Assembly (NCBI GenBank): GCA_900771065.1
Contig: CAAGMP010000220.1
Location: forward strand, 1-7,204
Length of the DNA: 7,204 nt
Direction of reading: 5' to 3'
Source: an uncultured Acinetobacter sp.
Lineage (GTDB): Bacteria; Pseudomonadota; Gammaproteobacteria; Pseudomonadales; Moraxellaceae
Both the position numbers and the translations under genes were made by a program. Below the pieces are notes generated by a model. The model saw only the letters and a list, made by a program, of their open reading frames with translations, was not told the origin of the DNA and searched no databases. Positions 6,686-7,204 of this stretch are shown here, one piece after another. Positions within the stretch are counted from its first letter, which is position 1. Every line of letters begins with the position of its first letter.

Positions 6686-7204
6686 TTGAATATGAACTTC
6701 TCAAAATCATTTGGTGGGTTTTAGTCGGTGTTTTATTAATTGGCTTCGCTCTAACCGATGGTTTCGACATGGGATCTATGGCATTAATGCCATTTGTGGG
6801 TAAAACCGACGAAGAACGCCGTATGGCAATTAACTCGATTGCACCGCACTGGGATGGTAACCAAGTTTGGTTTATTACTGCGGGTGGTGCTTTGTTTGCA
6901 GCGTGGCCATTGGTTTATGCAACTGCATTCTCGGGTATGTATTGGGCATTATTACTGATTTTATTTGCTCTGTTTTTAAGACCCGTTGGTTTTGACTATC
7001 GTTCTAAACTTGAAAATACCAAGTGGCGTACTTCTTGGGATTGGGGTTTATGTATTGGTGGTGCAGTACCTGCTTTAGTCTTTGGTGTTGCATTTGGTAA
7101 TATGTTCTTAGGCGTACCATTTACTTTAGATGATACTTTGCGCTCAACTTATACGGGTAGTTTCTTTGCTTTACTGAATCCGTTTGCATTGGTGTGTGGT
7201 ATTG
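6682..7204 (+). CDS. cydB: Cytochrome bd ubiquinol oxidase subunit II, 3' end outside window
   Basis: The first 174 codons of the second large subunit of the bd oxidase, which pairs with CydA and provides proton-pathway residues. The start MIEYELLKIIWW and the motif GFALTDGFDMG (with D26 and D29) align without gaps to E. coli CydB, as do APHWDGNQVW (D58, known in the proton channel) and FLRPVGFDYRSK (R100). About four to five membrane helices are visible (near 8-30, 55-75, 78-104, 119-140 and from about 160). The full protein should be about 380 residues, so roughly half is seen. The ATG overlaps the cydA stop as ATGA. GAGGAG at 6668-6673, 8 nt upstream and inside cydA, provides a strong ribosome binding site. 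A CydX-type peptide gene may follow outside the window but cannot be seen. Confidence 0.97.
   Translation, partial: MIEYELLKIIWWVLVGVLLIGFALTDGFDMGSMALMPFVGKTDEERRMAINSIAPHWDGNQVWFITAGGALFAAWPLVYATAFSGMYWALLLILFALFLRPVGFDYRSKLENTKWRTSWDWGLCIGGAVPALVFGVAFGNMFLGVPFTLDDTLRSTYTGSFFALLNPFALVCGI

Overview
The window is AT-rich chromosomal DNA of a gammaproteobacterium, most likely Acinetobacter or a close Moraxellaceae relative. That placement is inferred from low-GC codon use, the sequence of the CydA/CydB pair, the long-form outer-membrane phospholipase A, and the small CydP-type ORF before cydA. No database search was possible. All recognised genes are on the + strand, and I see no mobile element, CRISPR array, tRNA or rRNA.

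Left part (1-4551): the 3' end of a GNAT-type acetyltransferase (1-441, cut by the window edge) is followed by a 113-bp gap with a good -10 box. A two-gene unit comes next: a complete 977-aa M16C zinc metalloprotease of the presequence-protease (PreP) type (555-3488) and, 10 bp later, a 350-aa outer-membrane phospholipase A, pldA (3499-4551). A clear intrinsic terminator at 4556-4600 closes the unit.

Middle (4590-4895): about 300 bp with no gene and extreme AT content (about 12% GC by hand count over 4591-4860). It must carry the control region of the next operon, because the pldA terminator blocks read-through.

Right part (4896-7204): a cytochrome bd quinol oxidase operon in the order cydP, cydA, cydB. 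cydP (67 aa, one membrane segment) overlaps cydA by one base (TGATG), and cydA overlaps cydB by four (ATGA). CydA is complete and carries all the haem- and quinol-site residues checked, at a constant +2 offset from E. coli numbering, plus a long Q-loop. CydB is cut by the right edge after about 174 residues. The products form an inner-membrane, high-oxygen-affinity terminal oxidase.

Most of the window is conventional. The less understood parts are the small CydP subunit, the about 41-residue cysteine-containing N-terminal extension of PldA, the tight pairing of a presumably cytosolic peptidase with an outer-membrane lipase, and the unusually AT-rich control region before cydP. I found no clearly new biological system.
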